A stretch of 64,000 nucleotides of DNA from Myxococcus xanthus (GTDB lineage: Bacteria > Myxococcota > Myxococcia > Myxococcales > Myxococcaceae). The DNA is taken from assembly GCF_900106535.1 (NCBI RefSeq), contig NZ_FNOH01000001.1, forward strand, positions 1,054,001 through 1,118,000, written 5' to 3'. Positions 35,090 through 44,194 of this stretch are shown piece after piece. The first letter of the stretch is position 1. Every line of letters starts with the position of its first letter. The notes beneath the pieces were generated by a model, which had not been told where the DNA came from, did no database searches, and was given only the letters and a program-made list of their open reading frames with translations. Position numbers and translations under genes: made by a program.

Positions 35090-38000
35090 TCACGAGACGG
35101 GAGGGGCCACGGAGAGCAGGTCCGCCACCCGCTCCGGCGCCGCGAGCCGCAACAGGCCGTGGGCGATGCCCGCGAGCCCCACCATCAACCCTGGCGTCTC
35201 GATGCTGTCGGGCAGGCCATGTAGATAGCCGTGCGACTCGATGCCCTGGAGGATGCCGCCCGCGAGCTGATAGGTGCGCCGCAGCAGCGTGTCATCGTGC
35301 AGTGCGCGCGCGGCCTCCAGCAGGAAGAGCACGTTGCCCAGGTCGCCATGACACAGGCCATGGTTGTAGCCGAGGCCTCCCGCGAGCGTTGCGCGGACCG
35401 CCGCGGCGATTTCCTCACGCACCTGGTGGTCATCGAGCACCGGCAGCCCGGAGATGCGCGCCAACCCGATGCCGGGTGCGCCATTGCACCAGCCACACAT
35501 GAAGGCGGGTCCATCACCGCCGTGTACCCCGGCGTCGGCGCGGAGGTCGGGCCAGTCGCCGGCCTCGGGCGAGAACCGGCCACGTTCATACGCCAGCGCC
35601 TCCAGGGCCGTGGTGTGGAAGCGGGACTCTCCCGTGGCGGAGGCCAGCTGCAGCAGCGCCAGCGCGATGCCCGCCCCTCCATGTGCCAGTCCGCACAGCG
35701 CCTGTCCGCCGGTCGCGGGTGAGAGCCAGCCCATGCCATGGGATTGGGGTGTGGCTGTCTGGAGCAGCTTCTCCCCACAGACTCGCGCGAGCCGTGACGC
35801 TCGCTCGGAAGGATGCCGCCCCACGAGCGTCAGCAGGCCGAGCAGGGCGCCCGCGCAGCCACTGCCCAGGTCCAGGTGCTCGTCCTGCTCCACGCGGGGA
35901 GCCATGGCGTCCACGAAGGACTCGGCGGTCTCGAACAGCGCGCGCTCCCCCCACAGGGCTCCCAGGTGGGTCAGGGCGTAGAGGATGCCGCCCCAGCCAT
36001 TGAGGATGCCCACGCCACGGACCTGCATTGGCGCGGCCTCCAGGCGCCAGGTCAGGTGGCGCAATGCGCCTCGGGCCGCCTGCGTGAAGCGTGCTTCGCC
36101 CGTCAAGGCACCGAGCTGCGCCAGCACCAGCGCGATGCCTGAGAGCCCCTGGTAGAAGTCCACTCCCACCTGGACGAGCCGCCACTCCTTCGTGTCGGAC
36201 ATCTCGAGCGACAGCCAGTGGGAATGGCCCGCGCCGGTGAACGACAGGGCAACCAATCGCTCTCCCACGCGTCGTGCAGCCGCCAGCAGAGCGTCTGGGT
36301 GCGCGGGTGCGGGCGGCTCGCGGAACGGATAGCGAGGGCGGTCGCCAGGGCTTGCCGCCAACCGGACCCGGCCGAGCGCGCTTCGCAGCAAGCCGAGCTG
36401 CCGCTCGTGGTCATCCGGCGACAGCCCCGTCAAGCGCCGCCGCGCCCGCTCCAGGCCGGAGTCGTCGAAGAAGTCGGGCAGGTGGCGGCCCGCGCCTGAC
36501 CACAGGTCCTTCGAGCCGGGCAGGGCGGTGAAACGGGGGATGTCGCCGCGCTGCAATTCCTCATGCTCGAAAGGGATGAGGGCCGCCAGGTATGGGCGCT
36601 CCTTCACGGCCAGCCAGAGGTGGTCGAAGAAGCGCTGCCGGTCCAGCGCGTCCCCCATTGCATGGGGATGCATGCTCTCGTGCAGCAGGGCGTCGTAGCT
36701 GGCTGTGCCGCGAAAGAGCACACGCACGGGCGCGTGCTCAAAAGCCGCGAGCGGCCCTCCAGGGGCGAGCAGCGCATCCCGGTGCTCGGCGAGCAGCCGG
36801 TACAGGGCTGAGAACCCCTGCGCGAGCGCGTCCGCTTGCGCCGTCACGGAGACGTCCTGTCCTTCCATGCGAGGACGGTTCGCCGCGCCAGGAATCTCCA
36901 TCCGCCGCCGCTCGAAGCGGAGCTGGTCCGTGCCATGCGCCGTCGCGACCAGGTAGCCCAGTGGTGTGAGCTGGCCCTCGCCGGCGCCCAGGGCGCTGAA
37001 GTCCACCTCCGTTCCGTCTTTCGCGCGCCAGGCGGGTTGCGGCAACAGCCCGCTCTTGAGCACCGTACCGTTCAGCACCGCACCGGGTTGCTTCTCCACG
37101 TCCCGGATGGAGGCGGCGAGCGTGTGGGGATGGAAGAGCGTCTCCAGGTCCACCAGGACGGGGTGCTCGCCCACCGCGATGAGGTTCTCGTAATGGATGT
37201 CGGTGACGTCCAGCGCGTAGAGCAGTGCGACGAGGGCGCCTTGCCGCAGATGGAAGCGCCGCACTTCCTCGGCCGACTGGCAGGGCGCGGCCTCCACGTA
37301 CTCCATCCACCCGTAGCCGTCCGAGGAGAGGACCTCCACCGTGCGCAACGGAGGCGTGAGGCCGCGTGCGTTCAGCCAGGAGAGGAGTTGCTGGAAGACG
37401 GCCTCCGCCGTGAGCGGGCGCGGCTTGTACACGAGCCGCAGTCCCGAGGCGAAGCGGAGCAGGAAGACGGTGCGTCCACCTCGGTGCGGGTCTGACAGAC
37501 CGCCTTGGGCCTCCACCAGCAGGCCGGGAGGAACGCCGCCGTGGAAGCGGTGCCACAGCGCCGCGGCGTCCCGGGCCAGTCGCTGCATCAGCTCCACGCC
37601 CGTGGCTTCCCACGCGGTGACGTACTCCACGGCTTGCCGCGCGAGCACCGGGTAGCGGGCGAGGATGTCGAGCGCCACGTCGCGTCGCCGGAGGTGCTGG
37701 GCGAAGTCCAGGAAGCGCGCTTCGGGCGTGTCTCCCTGGAGTCGTCCTTCGAGCTGAGCGATGCGCAGCTCCACCGCGAGCGTCCGTCCCAGCAAGGGCA
37801 TCAACATCCGAGGGAGCGGCGCGAGCAACATGCGGGCCGTGTGCTCTGGCTCGAACGGCGCTTCGGGCGTGTCACGCAGGCAGGTGTCCAGGGCGGAGAC
37901 GAGCCGCGCGTGTGCCGCGTGGACGAGTGGCTCGACCAGGCCGAGCAGGGCCGCGCCCGGTGGCGTGGGCTCCGGCCAGGAGAAGGGCGGCGATATCTCC

Positions 38001-38359
38001 GACGCGTAAGCCTGCTCGATGACGCGTTGCCACGGCGGAGGCGCGCCCATGCGTGCATGCAGCGCCTCCGCTGGTTCTCCCAGGAGGGTGTGCAGCTCCG
38101 CTTCCGTCAGCCCCGAGGCACGCAGGCGCTCGGCCCAGAGCGAATCCCGCGTGAGGGGTTCTTGTTTGCGCCAGCGCTCCAGCCTGCGCCGCGCGCGTGC
38201 CTCATCCACCGCGTCCGGAGTGCCGCGCATCCGGAGCGATGGCAGCCGCTCTTCCAGGGCATGGCCCAGCACCCAATGAGACGTCACGCCTTCTCCAATC
38301 CAGGCAGCGGCCTGGGGTGTCCGAGTCGTCCTGCGGCGTGTCTGTGAGAGGGCTTCCAA
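35090..38359 (-). CDS. lanM: Class II lanthipeptide synthetase LanM
   Basis: A 1089-residue bifunctional enzyme. The N-terminal ~700 residues are the dehydratase/kinase-like domain (V-F-L-L-R-F-A-S-G-L-R-L-V-Y-K-P-R, D-I-H-Y-E-N-L-I-A, V-L-V-D-L-E-T-L-F), which phosphorylates and eliminates Thr/Ser of the precursor. The C-terminal ~380 residues are the LanC cyclase with zinc ligands Cys958 (G-W-C-N-G), Cys1003 and His1004 (C-H-G). Both halves look intact. The reading begins at a TTG; a GTG at 38287 is an alternative start. The precursor gene lies directly downstream on the same strand, so this enzyme and that peptide form a minimal pair. Confidence 0.93.
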   Translation of the reverse strand: MEALSQTRRRTTRTPQAAAWIGEGVTSHWVLGHALEERLPSLRMRGTPDAVDEARARRRLERWRKQEPLTRDSLWAERLRASGLTEAELHTLLGEPAEALHARMGAPPPWQRVIEQAYASEISPPFSWPEPTPPGAALLGLVEPLVHAAHARLVSALDTCLRDTPEAPFEPEHTARMLLAPLPRMLMPLLGRTLAVELRIAQLEGRLQGDTPEARFLDFAQHLRRRDVALDILARYPVLARQAVEYVTAWEATGVELMQRLARDAAALWHRFHGGVPPGLLVEAQGGLSDPHRGGRTVFLLRFASGLRLVYKPRPLTAEAVFQQLLSWLNARGLTPPLRTVEVLSSDGYGWMEYVEAAPCQSAEEVRRFHLRQGALVALLYALDVTDIHYENLIAVGEHPVLVDLETLFHPHTLAASIRDVEKQPGAVLNGTVLKSGLLPQPAWRAKDGTEVDFSALGAGEGQLTPLGYLVATAHGTDQLRFERRRMEIPGAANRPRMEGQDVSVTAQADALAQGFSALYRLLAEHRDALLAPGGPLAAFEHAPVRVLFRGTASYDALLHESMHPHAMGDALDRQRFFDHLWLAVKERPYLAALIPFEHEELQRGDIPRFTALPGSKDLWSGAGRHLPDFFDDSGLERARRRLTGLSPDDHERQLGLLRSALGRVRLAASPGDRPRYPFREPPAPAHPDALLAAARRVGERLVALSFTGAGHSHWLSLEMSDTKEWRLVQVGVDFYQGLSGIALVLAQLGALTGEARFTQAARGALRHLTWRLEAAPMQVRGVGILNGWGGILYALTHLGALWGERALFETAESFVDAMAPRVEQDEHLDLGSGCAGALLGLLTLVGRHPSERASRLARVCGEKLLQTATPQSHGMGWLSPATGGQALCGLAHGGAGIALALLQLASATGESRFHTTALEALAYERGRFSPEAGDWPDLRADAGVHGGDGPAFMCGWCNGAPGIGLARISGLPVLDDHQVREEIAAAVRATLAGGLGYNHGLCHGDLGNVLFLLEAARALHDDTLLRRTYQLAGGILQGIESHGYLHGLPDSIETPGLMVGLAGIAHGLLRLAAPERVADLLSVAPPVS

Positions 38360-38495
38360 TCGCTATCGTTGCATTGCCGCCGGTTCGGATGCCAGGGGGC
38401 CTGGACGGGCGGGGTGGGGATGACAGGCTCTGCCCACCATGGACGTGACGCCACTCGCCGTCGCGCTGCGTTGCGAACTGCGGCACACTGGGCCA

Positions 38496-39305
38496 ATGCT
38501 TCGGCTGCGCCGCATGCTCATCCTCATCCTGGCCACCTTCGGATCGCTCTACCTCGTGTTGTGTGTGGTGGTGTTCGCGCTGCAACGCTCCTTGCTCTAC
38601 CCGGCTCCCAAGGGCACGCCGCCGCTGGCGGAAAGTGACGGCTTCAGCCGCCTCCCGTTGGAGGGCGGCCTGTACGTGGATCTGTTCCACCTGCCGGCGC
38701 CTCCGGGCGCGCCCACGGTGGTGCACTTCCACGGCAACGGGGAGGAGGTGCTGACGCAGATGGGCCTGGGCAGCTTGATGCAAGCGCGGGGGTTGGGCTT
38801 CCTCACCGTCGAGTACCCGGGCTATGGCGCGTCACCGGGGCATCCCACGGAGGAAGGCATCTACGCCGCGGCGGAAGCGGCGCTCGCCTGGCTGCGCGCG
38901 AAGGGTGTGAGCGCCGAGCAGACGGTGCTCAGTGGCCGCAGCCTGGGGACGGGCGTCGCGGTGGAGATGGCGCGGCGCGGGCACGGTTCGCGGGTCATGC
39001 TCGTGAGTCCGTACACGTCCATCCCGGACATCGGGGCCACGGCCTTTCCCTTTCTGCCCGTCCGCCTGTTGGCCCGGGACCGGTATGACACCGCGTCCAA
39101 GGCCGCCGCCGTGAAGCTGCCCGTGCTCATCATCCACGGCGAGGAGGACACGCTCATCCCCGTGGACATGGGGCGCCGGCTGGGCACGCTCTTCCCCCAG
39201 GCCGTCGTGGAGACAGTGGCTGGGGCGGGGCACAACGATGTCCTCGAAGACCCCGGAAAGGTCTACAGACATCGGATGGCGTCATTCGCACTGGGAGAAC
39301 CCTGA
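38496..39305 (+). CDS. Membrane-anchored alpha/beta hydrolase
   Basis: A 269-residue protein of the ABHD13/BEM46-like group. An N-terminal membrane anchor (about residues 7-30) is followed by an alpha/beta-hydrolase fold with F-H-G-N-G-E near residue 76, the nucleophile elbow G-R-S-L-G near residue 148, the Asp in G-E-E-D-T-L and the His in G-A-G-H-N-D near residue 247. It may act on lipids or peptides at the inner membrane; the substrate is not evident. The ATG at 38496 starts the anchor; an upstream ATG at 38439 would add 19 residues. It is divergent from lanM. Confidence 0.8.
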   Translation: MLRLRRMLILILATFGSLYLVLCVVVFALQRSLLYPAPKGTPPLAESDGFSRLPLEGGLYVDLFHLPAPPGAPTVVHFHGNGEEVLTQMGLGSLMQARGLGFLTVEYPGYGASPGHPTEEGIYAAAEAALAWLRAKGVSAEQTVLSGRSLGTGVAVEMARRGHGSRVMLVSPYTSIPDIGATAFPFLPVRLLARDRYDTASKAAAVKLPVLIIHGEEDTLIPVDMGRRLGTLFPQAVVETVAGAGHNDVLEDPGKVYRHRMASFALGEP

Positions 39306-39521
39306 GCGGCGGAGTCGGGTGGATTTGACGCTGTCTGTCTGGCTTCAATGTCGACACATGGCGACATGGCGCCGCACCGGGGCGGTGTCGAAGGGACCGG
39401 GCGCACGGCCCCATGAGCGCTTGGACAGGACCGCGCTCTGGCTTGCTCGAGGCCGCCGCGACTCCTACGCTCCCTGCCGCCGGCGCATTCCTTGTGCCGG
39501 CGTCCACCGGGAGCCCGCCGC

Positions 39522-40406
39522 ATGTCCAACCCTACCTCGCCCGTCATCGGCATCATTGGTGGCAGTGGCCTGTACCAGATGGATGGCCTGACGGACGTCG
39601 AATGGAAGAAGGTGACGTCCCCCTTCGGTGAGCCTTCGGACGAGCTGTGCTTCGGCACGCTCGGAGGGCACCGCGTCGTCTTCCTGCCGCGTCACGGGCG
39701 AGGCCACCGGCTGGCGCCGACGGACATCAACTTCCGCGCGAACATCGACGCGCTCAAGCGCAGCGGGGTGACGGACCTGCTGTCGTTGTCCGCCGTGGGT
39801 GGCCTGCGCGAGGAATACCCACCGGGCACCTTCGTCGTCGTGGACCAGTTCATCGACCGGACCTTCGCCCGGGACAAGAGCTTCTTCGGCACGGGGCTGG
39901 TGGCGCACGTCTCCATGGCGAAGCCGGTGTGCTCGCGGCTGGGGAACGCGGTGATTTCCGCGTGCGAGGGCCTGGGCGTCGTCGCGCGCCGGGGCGGCAC
40001 GTACCTGGCCATGGAGGGGCCGCAATTCTCCTCCAGCGCGGAGAGCCACATGTACCGGAGCTGGGGCTGTGACGTCATCGGCATGACGAACATGCCGGAG
40101 GCCAAGCTCGCGAGGGAGGCGGAGCTCTGTTACGCGACGGTGGCCATGGTCACCGACTTCGACTGCTGGCATCCGGACCATGACGCCGTCACGGTGGACC
40201 AGGTTGTCTCCGTGCTGCTGGGCAACGCGGGCAAGGCGAAGGGACTGGTGAAGAACGTGGTGCCGCTGCTCGGGTCGCATACTGGCCCCTGTGCACAGGG
40301 CTGCCACAGGGCGCTGGACCACGCCATCATCACCGCGCCCCCGGCCTGGGACGCCGCCATGGTGGAGAAGCTGTCCGCGGTCGCGGGCCGGGTGCTGCGC
40401 CGATGA
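39522..40406 (+). CDS. mtnP: S-methyl-5'-thioadenosine phosphorylase
   Basis: A 294-residue phosphorylase that splits methylthioadenosine with phosphate to adenine and methylthioribose-1-phosphate. Family marks include [10 protein letters not shown] at residues 9-18, R-H-G-R-G-H near residue 57, the [10 protein letters not shown] segment near residue 165 and I-G-M-T-N-M-P-E-A near residue 187, the last in the form typical of MTA rather than inosine phosphorylase. The ATG at 39522 has G-G-G-A-G 8 bases upstream. A 4-base overlap leads into mtnA, whose substrate is this enzyme's product. Confidence 0.92.
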   Translation: MSNPTSPVIGIIGGSGLYQMDGLTDVEWKKVTSPFGEPSDELCFGTLGGHRVVFLPRHGRGHRLAPTDINFRANIDALKRSGVTDLLSLSAVGGLREEYPPGTFVVVDQFIDRTFARDKSFFGTGLVAHVSMAKPVCSRLGNAVISACEGLGVVARRGGTYLAMEGPQFSSSAESHMYRSWGCDVIGMTNMPEAKLAREAELCYATVAMVTDFDCWHPDHDAVTVDQVVSVLLGNAGKAKGLVKNVVPLLGSHTGPCAQGCHRALDHAIITAPPAWDAAMVEKLSAVAGRVLRR

Positions 40407-41509
40407 AGGTCCATGGCAAGCCGATGCGCTCCATCTGGCTGGCGCCGGACGCGCAGGCCGCGGAGGCCATTGACCAGACGCGGCTGCCGCATGCGCTCGT
40501 CAGCGTGCGGCTGACGACGCTGGATGAAGCCGCTCATGCCATCCGGAGCATGCTGGTGCGCGGCGCGCCCCTCATCGGTGCCACCGCGGCCTATGGCGTC
40601 TGGCTGGCTTTGCGCGCGGATGCCTCGGACGGCGCGTTGGAGCACGCGCTCGCGGTGCTGCGGGGCACGCGCCCCACCGCCGTGAATCTGCACTGGGCCC
40701 TGGATGACATGCGTCAGCTCCTGGCGCCGCTGCCTCCCGCTGAACGGGTGGCTGCCGCGCTTCGCCGCGCGGAGGCCATCAGCGACGAAGACGTGGCCAT
40801 CAACCGCGCCATCGGTGCGCACGGCCTGAAGCTCCTGGAGGACGCCTGGATGCGCAAGGGGCGCCAGGGCCGTCTGGAGGTGCTCACGCACTGCAACGCC
40901 GGCTGGTTGGCCACGGTGGACTTCGGCACCGCGCTCTCGCCCATCTACCAGGCGCACGACGCGGGCATCCCCGTGCACGTCTGGGTGGACGAGACGCGCC
41001 CTCGCAACCAGGGCGCGCAGCTCACGGCCTGGGAGCTGGGGCAGCACGGCGTCCCGCACACCGTCATCGCGGACAACGTGGGGGGCCACCTGATGCAGCA
41101 CGGGCAGGTGGACCTGTGCATCGTCGGCACGGACCGCACCACGGCCCAGGGCGACGTGGCGAACAAGATTGGCACCTACCTCAAGGCACTGGCGGCGAAG
41201 GACAACGGCGTGCCCTTCTACGTGGCGCTGCCCTCGCCCACCATCGACTGGACGCTGCGGGATGGGGTGCGTGAGATTCCGATTGAACAACGCGACGGCA
41301 CGGAGCTGAGCGACGTCACCGGACGGTTGGCGTCGGGCGAGGTGGCCACGGTGCGGATTACGCCGGAGGGGAGCCCCGCGGCGAACTACGCTTTCGACGT
41401 GACGCCCGCGAGGCTGGTGACGGCGCTCATCACCGAGCGCGGCGTGTGCCCGGCTTCGCACGACGGGCTGCTGTCGCTCTTCCCGGAGCGGCGCGGGAGG
41501 GCGGAATGA
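40403..41509 (+). CDS. mtnA: Methylthioribose-1-phosphate isomerase
   Basis: A 368-residue enzyme of the eIF2B-like family that converts methylthioribose-1-phosphate to methylthioribulose-1-phosphate. Signature sites are R-G-A-P-L-I-G near residue 53, the catalytic Cys in T-H-C-N-A-G near residue 162, the catalytic Asp in G-T-D-R-T near residue 245 and N-K-I-G-T-Y near residue 255. The gene overlaps both mtnP upstream and the aldolase gene downstream by 4 bases, so the three steps are made together. Confidence 0.95.
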   Translation: MKVHGKPMRSIWLAPDAQAAEAIDQTRLPHALVSVRLTTLDEAAHAIRSMLVRGAPLIGATAAYGVWLALRADASDGALEHALAVLRGTRPTAVNLHWALDDMRQLLAPLPPAERVAAALRRAEAISDEDVAINRAIGAHGLKLLEDAWMRKGRQGRLEVLTHCNAGWLATVDFGTALSPIYQAHDAGIPVHVWVDETRPRNQGAQLTAWELGQHGVPHTVIADNVGGHLMQHGQVDLCIVGTDRTTAQGDVANKIGTYLKALAAKDNGVPFYVALPSPTIDWTLRDGVREIPIEQRDGTELSDVTGRLASGEVATVRITPEGSPAANYAFDVTPARLVTALITERGVCPASHDGLLSLFPERRGRAE

Positions 41510-42177
41510 GCGGTGCGTGCGAGCACCTCGCCCTGCGCGAGTCGATGATTGCCACCGCGCGGCGGATGAATGCGTCCGCGCTCAACCAGGGCACTTCCGG
41601 CAACCTGAGCGTGCGGGTGGAGGCCGGCTTCCTGCTGACGCCCACCGGCATGGACTACGACTCGCTGGTGCCGGAGGACCTGGTCCTCATGCGCTTCGAC
41701 GGCAGCCACGAGGGGCGCCGGAGTCCGTCCTCGGAGTGGCAGCTCCACCGGGACATCCTGGCCGCCAGGCTGGAGGTGGGCGCGGTGCTGCATGCGCACT
41801 CCATGTTCTGCACCACGCTGGCGTGCCTGCACCGGGACATTCCCGCCTTCCACTACATGGTGTCCGCAGCGGGTGGCACGGACGTGCGCTGCGCGCCCTA
41901 TGCCACGTTCGGCACGGCGGAGCTCGCGGCCCACGTGCTGGCCGCGCTGGAGGGGCGCAAGGCCTGCCTGATGGCGAACCACGGCATGGTGGCGGTGGGC
42001 AGGGACTTGGCGGCGGCCTTCAAGCTGGCCGTCGAAGTGGAGACGCTGGCCGCCATGTACTGGCGGGCGCTCCAGGTGGGTGAACCGGTGCTCCTGGACG
42101 GCGCGGAGATGGCGCGCGTCCTGGAGAAGTTCAAGACGTACGGCCAGCAGCCGACGCCCCCGTCGCGCGAAGCGTGA
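41506..42177 (+). CDS. Class II aldolase, probable methylthioribulose-1-P aldolase
   Basis: A 223-residue zinc enzyme of the FucA/AraD class II aldolase family. It has G-T-S-G-N-L-S-V-R near residue 29, the catalytic Glu in S-P-S-S-E-W near residue 76, the zinc ligands H-A-H near residues 97-99 and the third His in N-H-G near residue 157. In this operon its substrate is probably methylthioribulose-1-phosphate, cleaved to DHAP and methylthioacetaldehyde (Ald2 of the DHAP shunt). MtnB dehydratase is the alternative, but the S-S-E-W form is that of aldolases and no mtnC/mtnD is nearby. Its 3' end overlaps the convergent phosphoesterase gene by 47 bases. Confidence 0.82.
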   Translation: MSGACEHLALRESMIATARRMNASALNQGTSGNLSVRVEAGFLLTPTGMDYDSLVPEDLVLMRFDGSHEGRRSPSSEWQLHRDILAARLEVGAVLHAHSMFCTTLACLHRDIPAFHYMVSAAGGTDVRCAPYATFGTAELAAHVLAALEGRKACLMANHGMVAVGRDLAAAFKLAVEVETLAAMYWRALQVGEPVLLDGAEMARVLEKFKTYGQQPTPPSREA

Positions 42178-43357
42178 GGACCGTCACCTCTGTCGGAACG
42201 CCGATGCGGAAGGGCAGCCAGTGCCCCGTTCCGCCGGACACGTAGAGCTGGTGGTCGCCCTGGCGGTAGCGGCCCAGCATGTACTTGAAGACGAACCACA
42301 AGGCCGGGACGCCCAGGAAGGCCACCTGTCCGCCGTGGGTGTGGCCGGCCAGCGTCAGCCGGGCGCCGCGCTCGGCCGCGAGCGGGAAGAAGTCCGGATG
42401 GTGCGTCAGGCAGAGCACCACCTCTTCGGGCGCCACGTCGCGGAAGCCGGCCTCCGCGGACTGCTGCATGCGCTCCGCCTTCACGCGGTGACTGCGGCCG
42501 GACATGGGGTAGTCCACGCCCACCACACGCACGCGCTGGCCGGCGTGCTCGAAGGCATGGGACGTGTCCACCAGCAGGCGAACGGGGCCGCCTCGCGCCT
42601 CCACGTCGGCGTAGGCCTGGCGGATGGCCTCCAGGCCGCGCCAGTGCTCGTGGTTGCCCAGGATGGCGAGCATTCCGTGACGGGCCTTGCACTCCGACAG
42701 CGCCGCCATGGTGCCGTCGAGCTGGTCCAGGTCGTCGATAAGGTCCCCCGTCATCACCTGGAGGTCCACCTTGGCGTCGTTCATCGCCCGCACGGCGTCT
42801 TGCAGGTACTGGGTGTCGATGAACGTGCCGACGTGGACGTCCGTAATCTGGCCGATGCGGAACCCGTCCATCGCCGGAGACAGGCCGGGGAGGTGGATGT
42901 CGACCTCGCGGACGGAGAACTGCGTGTAGCCGTTGGCGAGCCCCACCGAGCTCGTCCCGGCCGCCAGCAGCGGCACCGCGCGGCCGGCGTTCGTCAGCAG
43001 GTTGCGGCGCGCCATGTTCACCGGCGGGGCGGGGTTGGCCTCGGGCGCGGTGAGGGGCGGCTCCTGGCGGGCGGGCCGGTCCAGCCACCTGCGCAGCAGG
43101 AGGAAGGGCGCGCCGGCGAGGACAATCATGATGATGGCGACGGACCAGCCCACGGAGAAGACGCGCAGGGCCGCATCCCCCACGGGAAGCTGCGCGTGCC
43201 GTCCGGCCACCGCGGAGTAGAGCCACGCCACCAGGGACAGGAAGGTCCCCAGCGCGAAGGCACCCAGGCGCCACTTTCGGAGCAGGCCGGGCCACAGCGA
43301 CCGGAGCACGGCCCAGGCGCTGACGTTGAAGACGAGGAGGAACAGCAGCCTGCCCAT
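42131..43357 (-). CDS. Membrane metallophosphoesterase
   Basis: A 408-residue protein. About the first 115 residues contain three to four membrane segments. Then comes a calcineurin-like phosphoesterase domain of the YkuE type: D-V-H-V-G near residue 169, G-D-L-I-D-D near residue 200, G-N-H-E-H near residue 230, T-H-H-P-D near residue 298 and G-H-T-H-G-G near residue 318. All metal ligands are present. A start at 43357 is preferred because G-G-G-A-G lies 8 bases upstream; 43393 and 43411 are possible. Homologues act on phosphate esters such as lipid headgroups; the substrate here is unknown. Confidence 0.87.
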   Translation of the reverse strand: MGRLLFLLVFNVSAWAVLRSLWPGLLRKWRLGAFALGTFLSLVAWLYSAVAGRHAQLPVGDAALRVFSVGWSVAIIMIVLAGAPFLLLRRWLDRPARQEPPLTAPEANPAPPVNMARRNLLTNAGRAVPLLAAGTSSVGLANGYTQFSVREVDIHLPGLSPAMDGFRIGQITDVHVGTFIDTQYLQDAVRAMNDAKVDLQVMTGDLIDDLDQLDGTMAALSECKARHGMLAILGNHEHWRGLEAIRQAYADVEARGGPVRLLVDTSHAFEHAGQRVRVVGVDYPMSGRSHRVKAERMQQSAEAGFRDVAPEEVVLCLTHHPDFFPLAAERGARLTLAGHTHGGQVAFLGVPALWFVFKYMLGRYRQGDHQLYVSGGTGHWLPFRIGVPTEVTVLTLRATGASAAGRTS

Positions 43358-43462
43358 TGACGGTGCTCCCTTGGCGTGAAGGGGAACAGTCATAGCCGGG
43401 GCGGGCGACATGCGCCGCAGGAAGTGGCTGGGGCTTGAAGGGAGTGTTCCGTCCCCGGCCCC

Positions 43463-43996
43463 TCAGCCCCGGCTGGGACTGGCCATCCTCAGGTGAGCGT
43501 GGAGCGTCTCCGTGCGCAGGTAGAGGAACTGGGCATCGCCAAAGGCCAGGGCGTCGCCGTCGTTGAGCATCCGGTCCTGGTCCGGCCCCAGCGAGGAGGC
43601 GTTGACCCAGGTGCCATTCATGGAACCCTGGTCGCGCACCGAGCAGTCACCGGCCTGGGCGTGCCACCGCAGGATCGCGTGGAGCTTGGACACGGACGGG
43701 TCGGGTACCACCAGGGAGCAGCCTTCGATGCGTCCCACGGAGAACTCCTCTCCCTCCGTCTCCGGCCTGAGGAAGTGGACCTCCAGGGCATCGAACCCGC
43801 GCAGCATCACGAACAGCCGGTCCACGAGCCGTGTCCGGTGGGCCATGCCCACGGTGCGTGCCTCGCCGAGCCGCATGGCCACCTGTTGGAAGACGGGCTC
43901 GGGAGGTTGTTGGACCAGCACGACGCGGCCGGATGCTTCGAGGAAAGCCTCCAGGGTTGCCAGGGCGAACGGGCGCAGTTGCTTGACGGACGGCAT
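43463..43996 (-). CDS. FHA-domain protein
   Basis: A 177-residue cytoplasmic protein. Residues ~80-165 form a forkhead-associated domain that should bind phosphothreonine peptides: V-G-R near residue 88, S-V-S-K-L-H-A-I-L, and D-Q-G-S-M-N-G-T-W-V-N near residue 122. The N-terminal 75 residues are helical and of unknown type. Myxobacteria have many Ser/Thr kinases, so it probably reads out one of them; no kinase gene is adjacent. Confidence 0.85.
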   Translation of the reverse strand: MPSVKQLRPFALATLEAFLEASGRVVLVQQPPEPVFQQVAMRLGEARTVGMAHRTRLVDRLFVMLRGFDALEVHFLRPETEGEEFSVGRIEGCSLVVPDPSVSKLHAILRWHAQAGDCSVRDQGSMNGTWVNASSLGPDQDRMLNDGDALAFGDAQFLYLRTETLHAHLRMASPSRG

Positions 43997-44194
43997 GGTG
44001 CCCGCACCTTAGACCGCGTCGCGCGAAGTTGGCGCTGGACCGCGCCCATCCCCCATGGAGTGTCCACCGCCGGTCGGGAGCCGCGCCGTCCCGCCGCTCC
44101 ATGACGCGCGCGACCTTTCTTGGGGGAAATACGTCCGCTTTCATCGCGCCGGGGCAACTGAACCCCTTCCGCGAAGCCCTCCAGGAGCGACGAC

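Noticed and set aside
33253..35502. 749-codon plus-strand frame through DUF1501, lanA and lanM
   Set aside because: It spans genes on both strands and has shadow composition; DUF1501 and LanM have clear motifs.
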